Shown: positions 8,657 to 17,761, numbered from the stretch's first letter. The stretch is 64,000 bases of DNA from Knoellia koreensis (GCF_013041615.1 NZ_JABEPQ010000002.1:186001-250000); one strand, 5' to 3'. Made by a program: numbers and translations. The notes: generated by a model not told the origin, from the sequence alone.

Positions 8657-8830
8657 ATGGGCATGGGCGACAAGCTGAAGAACGCTGCGGAGCAGGCCGA
8701 GGGCAAGATCAAGGAAGCCACCGGCAAGACCACCGACAACGAGCGCCTCGAGGCCGAGGGTCGCACCGACCAGTCGAAGGCCGACGCCAAGCAGGCCGGC
8801 GAGAAGGTCAAGGACGCCTTCAAGCGCTGA
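8657..8830 (+). CDS. CsbD-family small stress protein
   Basis: 57 residues from ATG 8657, with GAAGGAG eight bases upstream. Residues 1-20 (MGMGDKLKNAAEQAEGKIKE) and the later ATGKTTDNERLEAEGRTDQS carry the CsbD signature of a KxxxGxxKExxG-like helix pair. These very hydrophilic, Lys- and Glu-rich proteins accumulate under general or osmotic stress, and their molecular role is unknown. The gene is monocistronic and is followed 12 bp later by a hairpin built from two octamer copies. Confidence 0.9.
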   Translation: MGMGDKLKNAAEQAEGKIKEATGKTTDNERLEAEGRTDQSKADAKQAGEKVKDAFKR

Positions 8831-8841
8831 GACCGACGCTC

Positions 8842-8879
8842 CGGTATGCCGTCCGCTCACCCGAGCGGGCGGCATACCT
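8842..8879. terminator. octamer-containing bidirectional hairpin
   Basis: GGTATGCCGTCCGCTC (8843-8858) pairs with GAGCGGGCGGCATACC (8863-8878) with a single G-T wobble and a 4-base loop. Each arm ends in the dispersed octamer. It lies between the convergent csbD-like and DUF2207 genes, so it probably terminates both. Confidence 0.75.
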
Positions 8880-8923
8880 GCGTCTGGGGCGGTGGGCCGA
8901 CGGGCCCGACGAAGCGGCGGCGG

Positions 8924-10843
8924 TCACCAGGAGCCGCCGCCACCTCCGCCGCCGCCCCCGCCGGAGAATCCGCCGCCACCGGAGAACCCGGACGAGCCCG
9001 ACCCACCCGGCGTGCTGGTGAACGTGCCCCCGGCCGTCGTCGCGAACGAGTCCATCGAGCTGGCGATGCCGCCGAACGAGCCGAAGTCGCCACTGCCGAC
9101 GTACCAGATGGGCAGCATGACGTTGTGGCCGGCAGCGGCCGCGGCCTCCGCGACCTTCTGGAACGTCGCCGCCCACTGCGAGGCCACGCCGAACACGATG
9201 GCATAGGGCAGGTAGCGGCTGAAGATGTCCTGTGCCTCCTCCCACTTGATCTGGGAGGCCTCGGCGGTGACGAGGTACTGCTTGAACCCCTCGGCCTGGG
9301 CGAGGACGGCGCTGCCATCGGCGGTGCGGGCGGCCATCTTGCGGCCGAGGAACATGACGATGCCGCCCGCGAGGATCAGCCCGAAGGACAACGCGAACGA
9401 CGGCGAGAAGGGCAGCCCTGCACCGGAGGCGATGTCCGAGAGGAACCCGTGGAGCCACACCAGCGAGATGACGCCGAGCACGACCAGCGTGAAGCCCAGG
9501 CCGAACCACGTCGCGCGCTGGGACTGGGGTGAGCGGCGGAACCACCCGCGGGTGACCACCTCGTCGTAGAGCAGGTTCTGGACGCTGGTGAGGGTCGGCT
9601 TGAACTTGTTCTTCAGGCTGGACAACGCGACCGGGCCCGGCCCGGAGGCGAACACGCCGTCAAGGAGCACCTGCTCGTACGGCCGCAACGGGATCGCCGC
9701 CTGCTGGGCGGTCGGCTGGGTGCGGGTCAGCTCCCAGTCCTTCCCGGACAGGAAGCCCCTGCCGCCGACCTCCGCGATGGTGAGGTAGCCGCGCGCGGCC
9801 AGGTCGACCAGCGTCGCCGCGACGTCGATCGTGTTGGCCGTCTCGTCGATGAGCGTGCCGACCAGGCCGGGCGTGACACCCTCGGGCGGGGCGAACTGCA
9901 CAGCGACGGTGGGGGCGGACCCGCGCACGATCCGGGTCTCCTGCCCCGTGCCGGGGGTGAGCCCCGGCGTGATACCGGCGTACTGCTCGTCACGGCCGCG
10001 GGTGTAGACGAGCACGCCCATGAGCCCAGCGGCCAGCAAGGGCAACGTGATTCCGGTGCCGAGCGCCAGCGCGCCGAGCGCACGTGAGCCCGTCTGGGTC
10101 ATGACGCTGCCGTCGTCCGAGACCGCTCCCTGGTGCAGCTCGGGCTGAAGCGTGCCGAACCCCGTGATCGGCATCGAGGCCAGGACGGTGACGCCCTCCC
10201 CCGGCTGGACGGTGCCCGCCGAGAACGTCGCGGTCGGCCCGGGCTTGGCGTCGCAGCGGGTGTCGGAGCCGAGCTCCCCGCGGTAGCAGACGGCCCGGTC
10301 GATCGGGCCGGTCGGGCCGGTCACCGACGCGGTGACGTTCTCGTAGCGGAAGTTGTTCGACGACATGAGGGTGTTCCAGTAGAACTCCGCGTGGTCCTCG
10401 AAACCGTTGACGACATTGGCGATTCGGTAGCTCACGACGTACTTCTGCGTGCCGCTGACCGTCTCGTTCGGGTCGCCGACTCGAATCTTCGCGATCGCCC
10501 CACCATCGTCGGACACACTCGTCTCTGCGGGCGCACCGCTCGGCGAGCTGGCCGTCACGTCGCTCAGCGTGTACTGCCGGTAGGTGTCGGCACTGTCCTG
10601 CCAGCCGGTGCGGATGCCGACGTAGCGCTCGATGCCGTGCCGCTGCTCACCGGCCGGGAAGTGCCAGGTGATGTTCTCGGTGACGTCGACCGAGCCGTCG
10701 GTGTTGACCTTGTAGACGACGTCGTAGGCAGCCGCGGAGTCATCGGACGGCGCCGCCGTCGCAACGCCCGGCAGGAGCAGCAGGAGGAGCAGACCGAGGA
10801 GTGCCCCCGCGGCATACCGGCGTCGTCGTCCCCCAACCAGCAT
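8924..10843 (-). CDS. DUF2207-family membrane protein
   Basis: 639 residues from ATG 10843. It has a signal peptide (RRRRYAAGALLGLLLLLLLP, with a likely cut after VATAA), then a large extracellular beta domain of the DUF2207 type (DVVYKVNTDGSVDVTENITW near the start). A membrane span GALALGTGITLPLLAAGLMGV is at about residue 300, followed by a cytoplasmic region, then two spans (WFGLGFTLVVLGVISLVWL; FALSFGLILAGGIVMFLG). The C terminus is a Gly-rich tail, GFSGGGGFSGGGGGGGGGGSW. The function is not known. It starts 4 bases after the smpB stop and is probably the last gene of the ftsEX-smpB run. Confidence 0.85.
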   Translation of the reverse strand: MLVGGRRRRYAAGALLGLLLLLLLPGVATAAPSDDSAAAYDVVYKVNTDGSVDVTENITWHFPAGEQRHGIERYVGIRTGWQDSADTYRQYTLSDVTASSPSGAPAETSVSDDGGAIAKIRVGDPNETVSGTQKYVVSYRIANVVNGFEDHAEFYWNTLMSSNNFRYENVTASVTGPTGPIDRAVCYRGELGSDTRCDAKPGPTATFSAGTVQPGEGVTVLASMPITGFGTLQPELHQGAVSDDGSVMTQTGSRALGALALGTGITLPLLAAGLMGVLVYTRGRDEQYAGITPGLTPGTGQETRIVRGSAPTVAVQFAPPEGVTPGLVGTLIDETANTIDVAATLVDLAARGYLTIAEVGGRGFLSGKDWELTRTQPTAQQAAIPLRPYEQVLLDGVFASGPGPVALSSLKNKFKPTLTSVQNLLYDEVVTRGWFRRSPQSQRATWFGLGFTLVVLGVISLVWLHGFLSDIASGAGLPFSPSFALSFGLILAGGIVMFLGRKMAARTADGSAVLAQAEGFKQYLVTAEASQIKWEEAQDIFSRYLPYAIVFGVASQWAATFQKVAEAAAAAGHNVMLPIWYVGSGDFGSFGGIASSMDSFATTAGGTFTSTPGGSGSSGFSGGGGFSGGGGGGGGGGSW

Positions 10844-10847
10844 CGGC

Positions 10848-11339
10848 TCAGCGCCCCCGCGAGTGCAGCGCGCGCTCGGTGTCGCGCCGGTCCTGGCGCT
10901 CACGCAGGGCCTGCCGCTTGTCGTACTGGCGCTTGCCCTTCGCAATCGCGATCTCGACCTTGGCGCGACCTTCCTTGAAGTACAACGACAACGGCACGAT
11001 CGTGTGCCCGGTCTCGCTGGACTTGCGGGCGATCTTGGCGAGCTCGTCGCGATGCAGCAGCAGCTTGCGGCGCCGACGCGGCGTGTGGTTGGTCCACGTG
11101 CCCTCGACGTACTCGGGGATGTGCACGCCCTCGAGCCACAGCTCGTCACCGCGCCACGCGGCATACCCGTCGACGAGCGAGGCGCGCCCCTGGCGCAACG
11201 ACTTCACCTCGGTGCCCATCAGCACGAGGCCGGCCTCGTAGGTGTCCTCGATGAGGTAGTCGTGGCGCGCCTTGCGGTTGCTCGCGACGACCTTGCGGCC
11301 GTCCTTCGCATCCTTCGCGCCCTTGCCCTGCTTGCTCAC
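10848..11339 (-). CDS. smpB: SsrA-binding protein SmpB
   Basis: 163 residues starting at GTG 11339. The SmpB beta-barrel is clear: [63 protein letters not shown]. The basic C-terminal tail [19 protein letters not shown] becomes a helix in the decoding centre. It binds tmRNA, encoded 7.2 kb away at 3311-3678 on the same strand, and delivers it to stalled ribosomes. It is downstream of ftsE-ftsX-LytM peptidase, an arrangement widespread in actinobacteria. An octamer at 11159 encodes the Tyr-Ala of DGYAAWRG. Confidence 0.97.
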   Translation of the reverse strand: MSKQGKGAKDAKDGRKVVASNRKARHDYLIEDTYEAGLVLMGTEVKSLRQGRASLVDGYAAWRGDELWLEGVHIPEYVEGTWTNHTPRRRRKLLLHRDELAKIARKSSETGHTIVPLSLYFKEGRAKVEIAIAKGKRQYDKRQALRERQDRRDTERALHSRGR

Positions 11340-11433
11340 GGGCCAACGCTACCGGTCGTCGGCGCGTTGACCGCACCGGGTTTTGGTCCGGTATGCCGCG
11401 TGGTCACCTCGCGCGCGCCTCCGTCGCTGGCGC

Positions 11434-12816
11434 TCACATCCAGCGACGCGGGTCCTTCGGCACGCCGTCCTCGTAGGTCTCGAAGTGCAGGTGGCAGCCC
11501 GTCGACGAGCCCGTCGTGCCGACGTACCCGATGACCTGGCCGCGGGAGACCTTGCCGCCGCGGACGGCATACCCCGACATGTGGTTGTAGGCGGTGACGA
11601 GGTTGACGCCGCGCACGATGCCGTGGTCGATCTCGATGCGGTTGCCGTAGCCACCGGCCCAGCCGGCGGAGATGATCGTGCCGCTCGCGGCCGCGCGGAT
11701 CGGGGTGCCGCAGTTGGCAGCGAAGTCGCGGCCGGCGTGCAGGCGCCAGTAGTGCAGGATCGGGTGGAACCGCATGCCGAACTCGGACGACACCGGTGCG
11801 TTGACCGGGAAGGAGAGGAACCCGCCACTGCTCGGCGCCGACTGCGGGCGCGGAGCCGGCTTGCCGGCCTTGCGGGCGGCAACTGCGGCCCGGGCCGCGG
11901 CCAGCTTGGCCTTGCGGGCGCGCTCCTTGAGGACCGCCTGGAGCCGGGCCTGCTCCTTCTGGGCGGTGTCGAGCTTGCGCTTCTCGGCGGCCTTCTTGTC
12001 CTCCAGCGCCTTGGACTGGGCGGTCTGCTGGGCGGCCAGCTGGTCGAGCTTGGCTTTGGCGGCCGCCGCCTTGGTGCGCGCGGTCTGCGCCGAGGCGAGC
12101 GCGACCTCGGCCGCCTTCTTGGCGTCGGCCACCTGCTGGCGCAGGGCGCGGATGTGGGCTTCCTGGGCGGTGGCCGCGGCCTGGGCCGTCGCCAGCTTGG
12201 AGAGCGTCTGCTGCTGGACGTCCATGACGGTGTCGTTCATGGCCATCCGGCTCGCGAAGTCGTCGGGGGTGGTCGCGTTGAGGGCGACCGACAGCTGGCC
12301 CATCCCCTGGTCCTGGTAGAGCTGGGAGGCGAACTGGGCCACCCGGTTGCGGCTGTCGACCGCGTCCTTCTTGGCGCTGGCGAGCTCGTCGACCGCCTTG
12401 GCCTCGTTGGCCTGCGCGACCTGGAGCTTGATCGCCATCTCGTCGTTGTAGGCGTCGGCCTTGGCCACCGCGGCCTGCGCCTTGTCGAGGTTCGCCTGGG
12501 CCCCGGGCAGCGCGGCCTGGGTCTTGCGCAGCGCGACGTAGGCGTTCTTCAGGTCGGCCGAGGTGTCCTCGAGCTCGTCCTTGAGGTCCTGGATCTGCTG
12601 GTCGACCTTCTTCTTGGCCTTGTCCGGGTCGTCGGCGCCGGGGAGCTTGGCGACATTGGCGACCGGAGCGTTGGCGACGGTCGCGGGCCGGGCCGGGGTG
12701 GCGGCGACCGCTGCCACCGCTGGTGCGGCCAGACCCACCGTGCACGCCGCGGCCAGGCCAAAGGCGGACACGCGCAGGCGTCGCGGGACGCGCGAACTCG
12801 GGGGGAAGCCGCTCAT
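11434..12816 (-). CDS. secreted M23/LytM peptidase with coiled coil, probable FtsEX partner
   Basis: 460 residues. The N terminus has a signal peptide (RLRVSAFGLAAACTVGLAAP). Residues about 65-300 are a long Ala-, Lys- and Gln-rich coiled coil of the EnvC type. The C-terminal LytM/M23 domain (about 325-460) has the zinc ligands in HAGRDFA and HLHFET. It should cleave peptidoglycan cross-links. Coiled-coil M23 proteins such as EnvC are recruited by FtsX, and this gene lies directly downstream of ftsX on the same strand (125 bp gap), so a role in FtsEX-controlled septal hydrolysis is a strong inference. The final codon is 94 bp upstream of smpB. Confidence 0.9.
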   Translation of the reverse strand: MSGFPPSSRVPRRLRVSAFGLAAACTVGLAAPAVAAVAATPARPATVANAPVANVAKLPGADDPDKAKKKVDQQIQDLKDELEDTSADLKNAYVALRKTQAALPGAQANLDKAQAAVAKADAYNDEMAIKLQVAQANEAKAVDELASAKKDAVDSRNRVAQFASQLYQDQGMGQLSVALNATTPDDFASRMAMNDTVMDVQQQTLSKLATAQAAATAQEAHIRALRQQVADAKKAAEVALASAQTARTKAAAAKAKLDQLAAQQTAQSKALEDKKAAEKRKLDTAQKEQARLQAVLKERARKAKLAAARAAVAARKAGKPAPRPQSAPSSGGFLSFPVNAPVSSEFGMRFHPILHYWRLHAGRDFAANCGTPIRAAASGTIISAGWAGGYGNRIEIDHGIVRGVNLVTAYNHMSGYAVRGGKVSRGQVIGYVGTTGSSTGCHLHFETYEDGVPKDPRRWM

Positions 12817-12941
12817 GAGTCACATTGGTAACACAAACCACACGCGCATCGGGGGAGGTTGCGGCCCAGGAACCTGTGAATCTGCCAGCGGCACAACGGA
12901 AGTCGTGCCGGGTGGGACGGCGGTGGTGCGGGCGGCTCCGG

Positions 12942-13847
12942 TCAGACGCGCAGGTAGCGGCGCAGGGTCAGCCAGCTGGTCAACACGGCGATGACCAGCA
13001 TGAACACCGCCAGCCACGGCGCGACGTACCAGATGTCGCTCTGCCCCACGAGCGGCGCATCGGGCAGCACGATCGCGATCTTGGGCGTGAGGAAGTGCGT
13101 CGTCGCCCACAGCCCAGCCACCGCGAGCCCGGTTCCGGCGAGGGCCGCCAGGACGGTCTCGAGCACGAACGGCAGGCGGATGGTGAAGTTCGAGGCCCCG
13201 ACGAGCTTCATGATCCCGGTCTCGCGGCGTCTGCTGAACGCCGCCTGTCTGATCGTCGTGGCCATCAGCAGCACCGAACACAGCACCATGAGTGCCGCCA
13301 GGAACAACGACCCCCACGTGACGACCCGGATGATCGAGAACAGCTTCTCCAGCGTCTTCTGCTGGTCCTGCACCTGGCCCACGCCCGGCGCACCCTCGAA
13401 GGCGGAGGCGATGACGTCGTACTTCTGCGGGTCCGACAACTGCACGCGGAAGCTCTGCGGGATGTCACCGAGCTCGAGGTAGTCCGACAGCGAGGAGTTG
13501 CGGTACTGGTCCTTGAACCGGTCGTAGGCCTGCTGCTCGGTCTCGTAGTAGACGTTCTTGACCAGCGGCTTCATCGACTCCAGCTGGGTCTTGAGCGCGT
13601 CCCGCTGCTCCGCCGTGACGGCCTTGCCGGCGCAGTTCGGCTCCGGGGAGTTCTTGCCGCACATGAAGATCGAGACCTGGATGCGGTCGTACCAGTAGCC
13701 CTTGAGGGTGTCGACCTGGCTCTGGGCGAGGAACGCGATCCCCATGAGGTAGACCGACACCATCGTCACGAGCATCACCGAGACAGCGATGGAGGCGTTG
13801 CGGCGCAAGCCGATCCAGATCTCGCTGAGCATGAACTGCAGACGCAT
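12942..13847 (-). CDS. ftsX: cell division protein FtsX
   Basis: 301 residues. Membrane spans lie at about 21-40, 177-199, 224-247 and 277-295, with a large extracellular loop between the first two, the canonical FtsX layout. The loop carries a Cys pair (63 and 72, in FMCGKNSPEPNCAGK) that could form a disulfide as in the mycobacterial ectodomain. The FtsX-type motif RRRETGIMKLVGASN precedes span 3. The start codon overlaps the ftsE stop by one base (TGATG). FtsX transmits FtsE ATP hydrolysis to a periplasmic hydrolase, probably the LytM protein encoded next. Confidence 0.97.
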   Translation of the reverse strand: MRLQFMLSEIWIGLRRNASIAVSVMLVTMVSVYLMGIAFLAQSQVDTLKGYWYDRIQVSIFMCGKNSPEPNCAGKAVTAEQRDALKTQLESMKPLVKNVYYETEQQAYDRFKDQYRNSSLSDYLELGDIPQSFRVQLSDPQKYDVIASAFEGAPGVGQVQDQQKTLEKLFSIIRVVTWGSLFLAALMVLCSVLLMATTIRQAAFSRRRETGIMKLVGASNFTIRLPFVLETVLAALAGTGLAVAGLWATTHFLTPKIAIVLPDAPLVGQSDIWYVAPWLAVFMLVIAVLTSWLTLRRYLRV

Positions 13848-14536
13848 CAGCGACCACCCCCGTAGACACCCTTGTTCTCATCACGCACCACGTGACCGTT
13901 GTCGAGCTCGACCACCCGCTTGCGGAGCTGGTCGACGATGTCGTCGTCGTGGGTCGCCATGACGATCGTCGTGCCCGTGCGGTTGATGCGGTCGAGCAGG
14001 CGCACGATGTCGAGGCTCGTGGTGGGGTCGAGGTTTCCGGTCGGCTCGTCGCACAACAGGATCGGCGGCTTGTTGACGAACGCCCGGGCGATCGCCACGC
14101 GCTGCTGCTCACCACCGGACAGCTCGTGCGGCAGCCGCTTCTCCTTGCCCTCGAGGCCGACCATCTCCAAGGTCTCGGGCACCACCTGGCGGATCGCGTG
14201 CCGCGAGCGCCCGAGCACCTGCAGCGCGAACGCGACGTTCTGGTGGACCGTCTTGTTCGGCAGCAGCCGGAAGTCCTGGAACACCGTGCCGATCTCGCGC
14301 CGCAGCCGCGGCACCTTGCGCTGCGGCAGCCGCCCGACGTCCTGTCCCGCCACGAGGACCGTGCCCTGGGTGACGTTCTCCTCCTTGAGCACCAGCCGCA
14401 GGAGAGTCGACTTGCCCGAGCCCGAGGCGCCGACGACGAAGACGAACTCGCCCCGCTCGACGTCGAGGCTGATGTCCGAAAGGGCCGGTCTGTTCGACCG
14501 GGGATAGACCTTGCTGACGTTCTCGAACCGGATCAT
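13847..14536 (-). CDS. ftsE: cell division ATP-binding protein FtsE
   Basis: 229 residues from ATG 14536. The open frame continues 14 codons upstream, but [11 protein letters not shown] is the family N terminus. It has Walker [10 protein letters not shown] (36-44), Q-loop [10 protein letters not shown], signature [14 protein letters not shown], Walker [13 protein letters not shown] and the switch histidine in MATHDD. It is the cytoplasmic ATPase of the FtsEX complex that couples divisome state to cell-wall hydrolysis. It is first in the ftsE-ftsX run, and an octamer copy lies 37-44 bases upstream of the start. Confidence 0.97.
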   Translation of the reverse strand: MIRFENVSKVYPRSNRPALSDISLDVERGEFVFVVGASGSGKSTLLRLVLKEENVTQGTVLVAGQDVGRLPQRKVPRLRREIGTVFQDFRLLPNKTVHQNVAFALQVLGRSRHAIRQVVPETLEMVGLEGKEKRLPHELSGGEQQRVAIARAFVNKPPILLCDEPTGNLDPTTSLDIVRLLDRINRTGTTIVMATHDDDIVDQLRKRVVELDNGHVVRDENKGVYGGGR

Positions 14537-14572
14537 GCGCGGGGGGTGAGCCTTACGGGCTAGGTGACGGGA

Positions 14573-14643
14573 CGGCATACCTCGTCGCGCGTGGCGGTGC
14601 CCACGCGACGTCCCGAGGATAGGTGCGCAACCTTGGTATGCCG
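14573..14643. repeat. spaced inverted pair of octamers upstream of ftsE
   Basis: CGGCATACC (14573-14581) and GGTATGCCG (14635-14643) face each other across 53 bases in the ftsE upstream region. The spacer also has CGCGTGG facing CCACGCG (14588 onward), so the arms could form a composite hairpin. No function is evident. Confidence 0.5.
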
Positions 14644-14754
14644 CGCAGCCGCCGGTCCTCGGCGTTGCGGGCCCAGCGCGCTCACCAGACCATCACGTCA
14701 ACGGCTGTCACCGGCCGAGGCTACGCTCGCGTCACGCGACAGTGAGGAGATTTC

Positions 14755-14968
14755 GTGGACTGGGAGCTGCTCCGACTCTCAGCGGGAGCGTTCCTCACCT
14801 CTTCCGGCTTCGGAGGCGTCGCCGCGTTGGGTGCGGCAGCACTGGCCTACCGCGGGATCCGCGCTCGTATCGAGTACGACCAAGCAGCCGCCCGCGATGT
14901 TGGACCTGCTGCTCGCCAGCATCGAGACGGAAATGGAGGAGGGCGACGATGAAGGAACCCCGCGCTAA
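14755..14968 (+). pseudogene. decayed small membrane-protein gene
   Basis: A GTG at 14755, with GAGGAG upstream, opens a frame for a one-span protein (SAGAFLTSSGFGGVAALGAA, then LAYRGIRARIEYDQAAAR). After about residue 46 the sequence turns into low-quality GC-rich coding, while a different frame from about 14900 reads LDLLLASIETEMEEGDDEG and stops at 14968. The natural reading is a longer membrane protein that lost its middle and frame. It could instead be two overlapping micro-genes. It lies in the otherwise gene-poor 14.6-15.1 kb stretch between ftsE and prfB. Confidence 0.35.
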
Positions 14969-15095
14969 GGCGGACGCGACCGCGCCCTCGGGCACGCGCC
15001 ACAACAAGACCGCAACGGCGGCGAGTATCCAGCGCATCAAGAAGATGCGCTCGGACCTGACCCAAAAGGCCAAGACCCTGCCTGCTGGGATCTGA
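14949..15095 (+). CDS. small basic hypothetical protein (48 aa)
   Basis: The ATG at 14949 follows GGAGGAGGGCGACG, a good ribosome site. The product starts MKEPRAKADATAPSG and ends SDLTQKAKTLPAGI. It is Lys-, Ala- and Thr-rich, has no signal or membrane segment, and contains one amphipathic helix (ASIQRIKKMRSDLTQKAKTL). It overlaps the end of the decayed frame before it by 20 bases, so it may be the intact second gene of a former pair. I do not recognise the family. Confidence 0.45.
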   Translation: MKEPRAKADATAPSGTRHNKTATAASIQRIKKMRSDLTQKAKTLPAGI

Positions 15096-15115
15096 CCGGT
15101 CCGACCGCTACCTGG

Positions 15116-16231
15116 TCAGGCCTCCGCCTTCTCCTGCTCCTTGCGCCAGCGGACGCCCGCCTCGATGAAGCCGTCGATGTCACCGTCGAAGACCGCGGCC
15201 GGGTTGCCCACCTCGAACTCGGTCCGCAGATCCTTGACCATCTGGTACGGCTGCAGGACGTAGGACCGCATCTGGTCACCCCAGCTGGCCTTGACGTCGC
15301 CGGCCATCTCCTTCTTGGCGGCGGCCTCCTCGGCCTGCTTCTGCAGCAGCAGCCGCGACTGGAGGACACGCAGCGCGGCGGCGCGGTTCTGGATCTGGCT
15401 CTTCTCGTTCTGCATCGACACCACGATGCCGGTCGGGATGTGCGTCATCCGCACCGCCGAGTCGGTGGTGTTGACCGACTGCCCGCCGGGACCGGAGGAC
15501 CGGAAGACGTCGACCTTGATCTCGTTCTCGGGGATCTCGATCGAGTCGGTGCTCTCGATGAGCGGGATCACCTCGACCGCGGCGAAGCTCGTCTGGCGCC
15601 GCCCCTGGTTGTCGAACGGGCTGATCCGCACCAGCCGGTGCGTGCCACCCTCGACCGACAGGTTGCCGAACGCGTACGGCACGTTGACCTCGAAGGTCGC
15701 CGACTTCAGCCCCGCCTCCTCGGCGTAGGACGTGTCCATGACCTTGGTCGGGTAGCCGTGCCGTTCAGCCCAGCGCAGGTACATCCGCATGAGCATCTCG
15801 GCGAAGTCGGCGGCATCCACGCCACCGGCACCGGCGCGGATCGTCACGACGGCCTCGCGCTCGTCGTACTCCCCCGACAGCAGCGTCCGGACCTCGAGCT
15901 CGGCGACGGCCTTCTTCACGGCCGCCAGCTCGGTCTCGGCCTCGGCCATCGTGGCCGCGTCGCCTCCGTCTTCGGTGCCCATCTCGACGAGGACCTCGAG
16001 GTCGTCGATGCGGGCGTCCATGCCGGTGACGCGCTCGTACTCGGCGTTGGCCCGCGACAGCGCCGACGTCACCTGCTGCGCCGCCTCGGGGTCGTCCCAG
16101 AGGTCGGGCGCGGCGGACTTGCCCTCGAGGTCCTTGATCTGCGCCTGCAGTGCCTCTAGGTCGGTCACCTCGCGCACCGAGTCCATGGTGCTGCGCAGGT
16201 CCTTGATCTCCTGGGTGAAGTCCGTTGCCAC
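15116..16231 (-). CDS. prfB: peptide chain release factor 2
   Basis: 371 residues from GTG 16231 ([16 protein letters not shown]). The GGQ catalytic loop is [17 protein letters not shown], and the RF2 stop-codon anticodon SPF is in [16 protein letters not shown]2 releases at UGA and UAA. There is no in-frame or shifted TGA near codon 25, so the autoregulatory programmed frameshift of enterobacterial prfB is absent, as in most actinobacteria. It is the first gene of the minus-strand prfB-ftsE-ftsX-smpB neighbourhood, but a 0.6 kb gene-poor stretch separates it from ftsE. Confidence 0.97.
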   Translation of the reverse strand: MATDFTQEIKDLRSTMDSVREVTDLEALQAQIKDLEGKSAAPDLWDDPEAAQQVTSALSRANAEYERVTGMDARIDDLEVLVEMGTEDGGDAATMAEAETELAAVKKAVAELEVRTLLSGEYDEREAVVTIRAGAGGVDAADFAEMLMRMYLRWAERHGYPTKVMDTSYAEEAGLKSATFEVNVPYAFGNLSVEGGTHRLVRISPFDNQGRRQTSFAAVEVIPLIESTDSIEIPENEIKVDVFRSSGPGGQSVNTTDSAVRMTHIPTGIVVSMQNEKSQIQNRAAALRVLQSRLLLQKQAEEAAAKKEMAGDVKASWGDQMRSYVLQPYQMVKDLRTEFEVGNPAAVFDGDIDGFIEAGVRWRKEQEKAEA

Positions 16232-16283
16232 GAGGGTCAAGCCTAGGCCACCCCCAGACATGGGTATGCCGCGTGGCCCGGAT

Positions 16284-16342
16284 GCGAGTCTTCGGAAGAA
16301 CTCCGACGTTCCAGTGGAGGTGTTCTTCCGAAGACTCGCAGG
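16284..16342. repeat. 59-bp dyad repeat, copy B
   Basis: The same element as at 1002-1060. Outer arms GCGAGTCTTCGGAAGA and TCTTCCGAAGACTCGC are perfectly paired and followed by AGG, with ACGTTCCAG in the loop. Here the inner stem extends further: GAAC pairs with GTTC. It follows the permease stop and precedes prfB, so it could terminate the gluconate operon. An octamer copy is 20 bases away (16264). Confidence 0.7.
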
Positions 16343-16351
16343 CGCCAGGGG

Positions 16352-17761
16352 CTAGACGACCAGGCCGAGGATGAGGACGAAGACCAGGCCGGACACTGAC
16401 AGCACGGTCTCCATGAGCGACCACGACTTGATGGTCTGGCCGACGGACAGGCCGAAGTACTCCTTGACGAGCCAGAACCCGGCGTCGTTGACGTGGGAGA
16501 AGAACACCGACCCTGCGCCGATCGCCAGGACCAGCAGGGACACCTCGGCCGGCGCCATGCCGCTGGCGAGCGGGGCGAGGATGCCGGAGGCGGTGACCGT
16601 GGCGACGGTGGCGGACCCCGTCGCGAGCCGGATGAGGACGGCCACGACCCAGGCGAGCAGGAGCACCGAGATGCCGCTGTTCTGCACCCAGTCGGCGACG
16701 AGGTTGCCGATGCCGGTGTCGACGAGGGTCTGCTTGAAACCACCACCGGCGGCGACGATGAGGATGATGCCCGCGATCGGGCCGAGCGAGGACTCGAGCG
16801 ACTTCGCCTGCGCCTTGAGGTCCATGCCGGCACCCCGGCCGAGGGTGGCCATTCCGACGAGGACCGCGATGAGCAGCGCGATGAGCGGCGTGCCGAGGAA
16901 GTCGAGCGCGGACCGCAGGACGTGGCCCTCGGCGAGGAAGATGTCGGCGAGCGCCTTGCCCATCATCAGGACGACCGGCGTCAGCACCGCGAAGAGCGTG
17001 GTGCCGAAGCTGGGGCGCTTGGCCCGCTCCTCACCCGTGGTGTCCTCGCTCGTCTCGAAGAGGGCGGGCGGCGGCACGTCGACCCAGCGACCGGCAAAGC
17101 GCGCGAACAGCGGCCCGGAGACGGCGACCGTCGGGATGGCCACGAGTACACCGAGCGCGAGGGTGAGGCCGAGGTTGGCCTTGAGCGCGTCGATGGCGAC
17201 CAGCGGTCCCGGGTGCGGCGGCACCAGGCCGTGCATCGCCGAGAGACCGGCAAGGGCCGGGATGCCGACCTTGACGATAGACAGCCCCGAGCGCCGTGCC
17301 ACGAGGAAGATCACCGGCATCAGCAGCACGAGGCCGATCTCGAAGAACATCGGCAGGCCGATGAGGGCACCCACTCCGGCCATCGCCCACGGCAGGGTCC
17401 GTGCGGACGAGCGCCCGACGATGGTGTCGACGATCTCGTCGGCGCCGCCGGAGTCGGCGAGCAGCTTGCCGAACATCGCTCCGAGTGCGATCAGGGTGCC
17501 GACGCCCGCTGCGGTCGAGCCGAAGCCCTTGGTGAACGAGTCGACGACGGCTGCCATCTCCACTCCGGCCACGGCCCCCACGGTCAGCGACCCGAGGGTC
17601 AGCCCGAGGAACGGGTGGAACTTGAACTTCGTGATGAGCACGACGATCACGGCGATGCCGAGCAGGGCAGCCGGGATGAGCCGGGCTGCGGGGATGTCCG
17701 GCACCTCGGGGGTGTCAGCGCCGGCCCACTGGTGCAGGGCGGAGAAGAGGTCGGTGGTCAC
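16352..17761 (-). CDS. GntP-family gluconate:H+ symporter
   Basis: 469 residues from GTG 17761. There are about twelve hydrophobic segments, for example LIPAALLGIAVIVVLITKF and FHPFLGLTLGSLTVGAVAG. The sequence LPMFFEIGLVLLMPVIFLVARR and LVPPHPGPLVAIDALKANLG are GntP family hallmarks, and the C terminus has FSHVNDAGFWLVKEYFGLS. It imports gluconate. The start overlaps the gluconokinase stop by 4 bases (GTGA), so transport and phosphorylation are translationally coupled. Confidence 0.95.
   Translation of the reverse strand: MTTDLFSALHQWAGADTPEVPDIPAARLIPAALLGIAVIVVLITKFKFHPFLGLTLGSLTVGAVAGVEMAAVVDSFTKGFGSTAAGVGTLIALGAMFGKLLADSGGADEIVDTIVGRSSARTLPWAMAGVGALIGLPMFFEIGLVLLMPVIFLVARRSGLSIVKVGIPALAGLSAMHGLVPPHPGPLVAIDALKANLGLTLALGVLVAIPTVAVSGPLFARFAGRWVDVPPPALFETSEDTTGEERAKRPSFGTTLFAVLTPVVLMMGKALADIFLAEGHVLRSALDFLGTPLIALLIAVLVGMATLGRGAGMDLKAQAKSLESSLGPIAGIILIVAAGGGFKQTLVDTGIGNLVADWVQNSGISVLLLAWVVAVLIRLATGSATVATVTASGILAPLASGMAPAEVSLLVLAIGAGSVFFSHVNDAGFWLVKEYFGLSVGQTIKSWSLMETVLSVSGLVFVLILGLVV

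Noticed and set aside
11336-12841. 501-codon frame overlapping the LytM gene
   Set aside because: A shifted shadow of the real peptidase; Gly-, Arg- and Pro-rich with no motif.
15116-16231. Programmed frameshift in prfB
   Set aside because: The frame is continuous from GTG 16231 through the GGQ motif, with no early TGA.
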